The position numbers and the translations under genes were made by a program. The notes beneath the pieces are model-generated. The model was not told the origin of the DNA, made no database searches, and was given only the letters and a program-made list of their open reading frames with translations. A stretch of 64,000 nucleotides of DNA from Megascapheus bottae (taxonomy: Eukaryota; Chordata; Mammalia; Rodentia; Geomyidae): positions 1,426,001 to 1,490,000 of the forward strand of contig JANJXV010000100.1 of assembly GCA_024803745.1 (NCBI GenBank), written 5' to 3'. Positions 59,307 through 64,000 of this stretch are shown here, in pieces. Every line of letters begins with the position of its first letter. Positions within the stretch are counted from its first letter, which is position 1.

Positions 59307-59925
59307 AAAATGAGTTGCTATCCTGATTCTTGCCTCATTCCTCTCATTTGTTGGCATATAGGAAGGCAGTTGACATTGAGGGTTAATTTTATACCCTGCT
59401 ACCTTACCAAAGTTTTATATCAGCTCAAACAGCTTGGGAGTAGAGTCTATAGGGTTCTTTAAATACAGAATCATGTCATCTGTAAGGAGAGAAAGTTTCA
59501 GTTCCTCTTTCCCTTTTCCTCCTCACTCCAGTTAGAATGGCCAAGATCCAGAAATCTAATAACGTATGCTGGAGGGGATGTGGCCAGGAGGGATCACTAC
59601 TACACTGCTGGTGGAATTGCAAACTCGTTCAACCACTATGGAAATCACTATGGCAGTATCCCAAATAGACTAAACATAGAGCTCCCCTGTGATCCAGCAA
59701 TTTCACTACTTGCCAATCGTCCAGATAGGACATACTAAATTCACTAAAACAATAAAATTTATCACAGCAATATTAACTATGGCAAAGGTATGGAACCAAC
59801 CCAGATGCCCGTCAGTTGATGAGTAGATCAAATATGGTATTTTTACACAATAGAATTCTGTGCTTCTGTCAGAAAGAATGACATAGACGAATTTGTAAAG
59901 AAACAGAAAGACTGTAAAGTTTAGA
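59307..59925. mobile_element. LINE-1 fragment, right part split by provirus
   Basis: Continuation of the fragment at 52120-52387 and equal to 16749-17345: minus-strand to about 59515, then inverted plus-strand ORF2 C-terminal region (tgctggaggggatgtggcca near 59568). Confidence 0.85.
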
Positions 59926-59984
59926 AATTAGTTTCTGTCTCCTTGTCTCTCTCCTTCTCTATCTCTGTAAAATTTAGAAGTTCC

Positions 59985-60051
59985 TGTTTCTCTCTCTTTC
60001 TCTCTCTTTTCTCTCTTTCTCTCTCTTTTCTCTCTTTCTCTCTCTTCTCTC

Positions 60052-60131
<80 letters not shown>
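59985..60131 (+). repeat. (CT)n microsatellite, unit B
   Basis: Longer allele of 17455-17522, with TTCTCTCTTT interruptions at its left end. Confidence 0.95.
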
Positions 60132-60133
<2 letters not shown>

Positions 60134-60499
60134 GTCCTTAGGCTTTAACTCAGGGCCTGAGCTACTTTTGCTCAAGGTTAGCACTCTACCATTTGAACCA
60201 CAGTGCTGCTTCTGGCTTGCTCTTTTCACGTAGTATTGAGGAATTTAACCCAGGCCTTCATCCTTGATAGGTTAGCACTCTACCACTAAGCCACACAGTC
60301 AGCTTTTAGAGGTTTCTGACAAAGGCTCTCCTACATGCTATTATTTCTTCTGTGAGTGCTCTTAATGCTTGCTGAAGGTTGACTTTGTGTAGAAGACTTA
60401 CCCTAATGCTCCCATATACAGAGATTCTATATATAGCTGAATGTTTTTCATTACTCAGAATTTCTCTATTGTGTATGTTCTGAAATGTACTGAAGACTG

Positions 60500-62520
60500 A
60501 CTTCTGATTAAAAGTCATTGCACATTTGTATTATTCATTAGTTGTCTTTTCTTCTATTGGAATCAGGTTTGTGATGAACACAGAAGTATGCCTTCCAGGT
60601 CAAACACTTTCCACATTTGTAATCTTCATAAGGTTTTTCTCTCCTATGTGCATTTTATACTTAGTCATGCGTTCATGATGGATTTTTCACATTCTTATAT
60701 TCATACGATTTTTATCCTGTGTCTGTGTGGTATCATGCAAACTCAACTATGAGTTCTTCAAAAAAATTTCCCTTTCATTTTATTCATCGGATTGTATCCT
60801 GTGGGTGTTTAGTGATAAATCTTGACTTGTGCCTTCTGGGGAAAAGACTGAACATTTGCTACATTCATTAAGGGTTTGATCGTGTGTTGGTTCTGTGACA
60901 CAAGCTGAGTTTTCTTCCACAGACTAAAAAGTCTTTCCTATTTATTACATTGCTAAGGCTTCTCATATGTGTGAACTCTCTTACGCTTCCTGAAGGGTGA
61001 ATACTGCACGAAAGGCTTTCAACTTTGGTTATATTCCTAAAGTTTCTAATATGTGTGAATTCTGTTATGCCTCCTGTAATGTGACTTCCATCTGAAGGTC
61101 TTACCACATTTGATGCACTCGTACAGTTTCCCTCCTGTGTGTGTTCTCTGATGAAATTTGAGGAAAGACTTCCATTTGAAAGACATTCCACATCGGTTAC
61201 ATTCATAAGGTTTTTCTCCTGTTTGAATTGTCTTATGCATGTTGAGGTTTGGCTTCTGTGTGAAGGACTTTCCACATATGTAACACTCATAAGGTGTTTC
61301 TCCTGAGTATATTCTCTGATGAACATGGAGTTTTACCTTCCATTTGAAAGACTTTCCGCATTCACTACATGCATAAGTTTTCTCTCCTGTGTGTGTTCTA
61401 TTATGCCCATCAAGATATGACTTCCACTTGAAGGTCTTTCCACATTTGAAGCACACATAAGTTTTCTCTCCTGTGTGTGTTCTTTGATGCAATTTGAGGG
61501 AAGATTTCTGTCTGAAAGACTTTACACATTGGTTACATTCATAAGGTTTCACACCTGTGTGTATTCTCTGATGAACATGAAGTTTTCCCTTCCCTTGGAA
61601 AGACTTTCCACATTCATTATACTTATAAGATTTCTCTCCTGTGTGTTATTTGATGAACTCGAAGGTGTATCTTCTGGCTGAAAGACTTTTCACATTTGTT
61701 ACATTCATAAGGTTTCTCTTCTGTGTGCCTTCTCTGCTGCAACGTGAGGTATGATTTCAGTCTAAAAGTCTTACCAAATTTATCCCATTCATAAGATTTC
61801 TCTTCTGAGTGAGATCTCTGATGTGTGCTGAGAGCTGAATTCTGGGCAGAAATTTTATTACGTTCCTCATATTCATAAGGTTTGTCTTCTCTTGGAGATC
61901 GAAGTTGGAGCGTCAGGTCTGACTTCTCAGAAATTAATTTTCACACTTGATGTATGTATCACATATCTCAGGATATTTGCTCTGAGGTATTGTAAGGCGT
62001 ATTTCATTACTGAAAGATTTCTCACATTCACTACATGTATGAGGAGTCTCTCCTGTGTACATTTTCGGATGTGTAGTGATGGTCGGTGTTAAGTACAATA
62101 TTTTTCATCACACAGTACATTTAGCAGTTTTCCTCCCTCCCTGAAGAATTTCTTGGGCAGGGAGAACAGAATTATGATACTGCAGATCTTTTGGACTGTC
62201 ACAATCATGAATAAAATGCTCTGAATATCCGATGGATTTTTTAAGAACAGGAGACATACAAGATCTATATGCAGCATGCATCTCATCAGGCTTAGGAGAC
62301 AGAAGCATGTTCTGACACTTAATGAACTCCTCAGTCCTCACCCATAAGTTGTTACCGTTATTACTAATCAGCTCTGGATTATGTGTAGAGCTCAAATTTA
62401 AAGTTGTTGCTAATCTCACGTTTTCCTCCACTTCGATACTACTTGCAACTGCTACTTCACAAAGACATTCATGTGGACTTTCCTGGCAGGTCTTGAACAC
62501 ATTTTCCATTACCTGGACAT
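60500..62520 (-). pseudogene. KRAB C2H2 zinc-finger gene, spacer plus finger exon (unit B)
   Basis: Duplicate of 17900-19912. The spacer frame is open from 62520 to a TGA at 62108. The first degenerate finger keeps the phase lost in unit A (an extra A near 62013). A two-base loss near 61645, in the linker between two fingers, shifts the frame, so the continuous array begins only at 61552 and runs to 61046 with six fingers (KPYECNQC at the start, ending HNRIHTY). The stop after HTY is shared with unit A. The KRAB exons of this copy would lie beyond the window. Confidence 0.85.
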
Positions 62521-63450
62521 CTAAAATGAGTCATAGAAAAAAACACACAAACATACTTGAGATACAAATATTCCTTACTGTAAAGGTAATGACTTAACTT
62601 TCCCATCCTAAGTGTTAGATATTTTAAAATATAAAAGTGGAAATTGATTTGTGAGAAATATATGCTTTTCTCCCTAACATATTAAGAAAATGATATTTTA
62701 AAATGACCAATAATGTTTTTCTGTGTTTTAGTTCTCTTTTTATATCACAGGAAATATTTATTGAAATTACCCAACTATGTATTGCTACAGTTTTAAGCTG
62801 AGTACTACCTATAGTATACCTGCAGCTGTTTTTTTCCAAATACTGTTTTGTTTGTACATTGAGGAATAGCTGCCTTTCTTTTATTTTTGAGAAATAATCT
62901 AAATATTGTGCTGTTTTGCACCTTTTTAAAACTTTCTTTTCCTTTCTTTTCTTTTTTTTTTGTAGTTCATAGACCTCGGCCCTGTCCCTGAACACTTCAG
63001 CAGAAGACTATAAACCCTATCCTTGAGCCACAGCCCCACTTCCTTTTTTCTAGAGTTAACTACAGATAAGAGGCTCAGGTCCTGAGTAGCAGGTAGGATT
63101 ACCTTACCCAGTTTCAATGCTGTTTGCTTATTAACCATTAAGTGAGGATCACGAATTTTTTCTAGATTCAGCGGCCACAAGTTTGGTTTATATGTGTTTG
63201 CCTTTGATCCAAGCAAGAACGATTCTTGAGAGTAAGGACTTACACCTATATCCCTTCAGTTACAACTTCTCACTAAGTCTCAATTTAGGTATTTGTGGGA
63301 ATTTTGAAATTTGTTTCTTTCCATTTGAAGTCTTATAAAAATTCCTTTTCTAACACTCCTGTCCCTCAGAACCATGGAAGACCAGAAAATCTCCAGCTCA
63401 TTGTCTAGTTAATTTTCTTATGTTGATTGAAACTTTGTTGTTTTTTTTTC
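62521..63450. other. KRAB-to-finger intron, unit B
   Basis: Counterpart of 19913-20850: AT-rich intron with a diverged minus-strand SINE at about 62960-63090. No gene content. Confidence 0.6.
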
Positions 63451-63755
63451 CTTCCATTCCTGGGTTTGAACTTAGGACCTAACCACTGTCCTTGGGTTTT
63501 CTCAAGACTAGAACCCTACCAATGAAGTCATTACTTCTGGCTTTTTCTATGTATGTGGTAATAAGGAATCAAACCTGTGTCTTTGTGTATGCTAGGCAAG
63601 CACTAGGCTCAATTTCTGGTGGAAAGGTCTGGTTCTGAATATCAGTCTCTTCCTCCCAGCAAAAAGATATTATCCTTATCAGAGAAAAATGCCCTGACTT
63701 ATTCCTTGTTTGCTCAATCATTTATAGTCTTAGTTTTAAAGAAATGAAATATCAT

Positions 63756-63801
<46 letters not shown>

Positions 63802-63877
63802 TTCCTTCCTTCCTTTCCTTCCTTCCCTCTTTCTTCCCTCTTCTTTCTTTCTTTCTTTCTTTCTTCCTTTCTTTCTT
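63756..63877 (+). repeat. (TTTC)n microsatellite, unit B
   Basis: Shorter allele of 21156-21308, with CCTT-rich interruptions. Confidence 0.95.
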
Positions 63878-64000
63878 GTTTTGCAGTCATGGGACTTGAA
63901 TTCTAGTCCTGGCTGTTCTTCCTGAGCTCTTCAGCTCAAGGCTACTGCCCTATGTCTTTAGCCTCAACCCCACTTCTCATTTTCTATTGGTTCATTGGAC

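Larger units (their letters stand above)
28056..64000 (+). repeat. Segmental duplication, unit B
   Basis: Second direct copy of the unit starting at position 1. It is longer than the matched part of unit A (35.9 kb against 21.4 kb) because it contains the 6.9 kb provirus at 52394-59300 and an 8.3 kb block at 33074-41404 that unit A lacks. It lacks the 0.8 kb found at 5816-6631 in unit A. The unit continues past the right end of the window. Confidence 0.93.

Overview
The window is mammalian nuclear DNA, most likely from a rodent. It is AT-rich and intron-like, with no prokaryotic gene organisation. It is packed with LINE-1 fragments, microsatellites and two SINE types: a tRNA/ID-like dimer, and a 7SL/B1-like unit fused to an ID-like half. 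I associate this SINE pair with geomyoid/heteromyid rodents (kangaroo rats, pocket mice). That assignment rests on memory of repeat style, not on a search.

The dominant feature is a large direct segmental duplication. Positions 1-21430 (unit A) reappear in the same order and orientation at 28056-64000 (unit B). A 600-base stretch counted by hand differs by about 2%. The units differ by a few large events: an 8.3 kb block (33074-41404) present only in B, a 0.8 kb block (5816-6631) present only in A, and a 6.9 kb endogenous retrovirus (ERV, 52394-59300) present only in B. Unit A keeps the uninterrupted ERV target site. Each unit also contains a pair of older inverted arms of 1.1-1.35 kb (1-1109 with 9074-10425; 27802-29168 with 44806-46118).

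The ERV is a class II (betaretrovirus-like, ERVK-type) provirus. It has 422-bp TG...CA LTRs, a 6-bp GATAGC target duplication, a tRNA-Lys3-type primer binding site, a frame-disrupted gag, a dUTPase-protease-G-patch ORF and the tail of integrase. Reverse transcriptase, RNase H and most of integrase are deleted. env is reduced to an N-terminal scrap followed by about 2.8 kb of non-coding DNA that contains a host SINE half. It is a non-autonomous element.

Host gene content is mostly relics. A KRAB zinc-finger gene on the minus strand has KRAB-A at 22798-22924, KRAB-B at 21950-22039 and a finger exon at 17900-19912. Its finger exon is duplicated at 60500-62520, and the two copies carry different frameshifts. 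A minus-strand exon relic at 8748-8893 (copy at 44481-44625) resembles the RasGEF N-terminal module of the RalGDS family and has several stops. A few splice-bounded candidate exons at 12.7-14.3 kb and 48.4-50.0 kb belong to no gene I can name.

LINE-1 pieces include an insertion at 37299-39309 with a perfect 16-bp target duplication, an internal twin-priming inversion and a probable 3' transduction. There is also a 5'-half-only L1 at 25640-27785.
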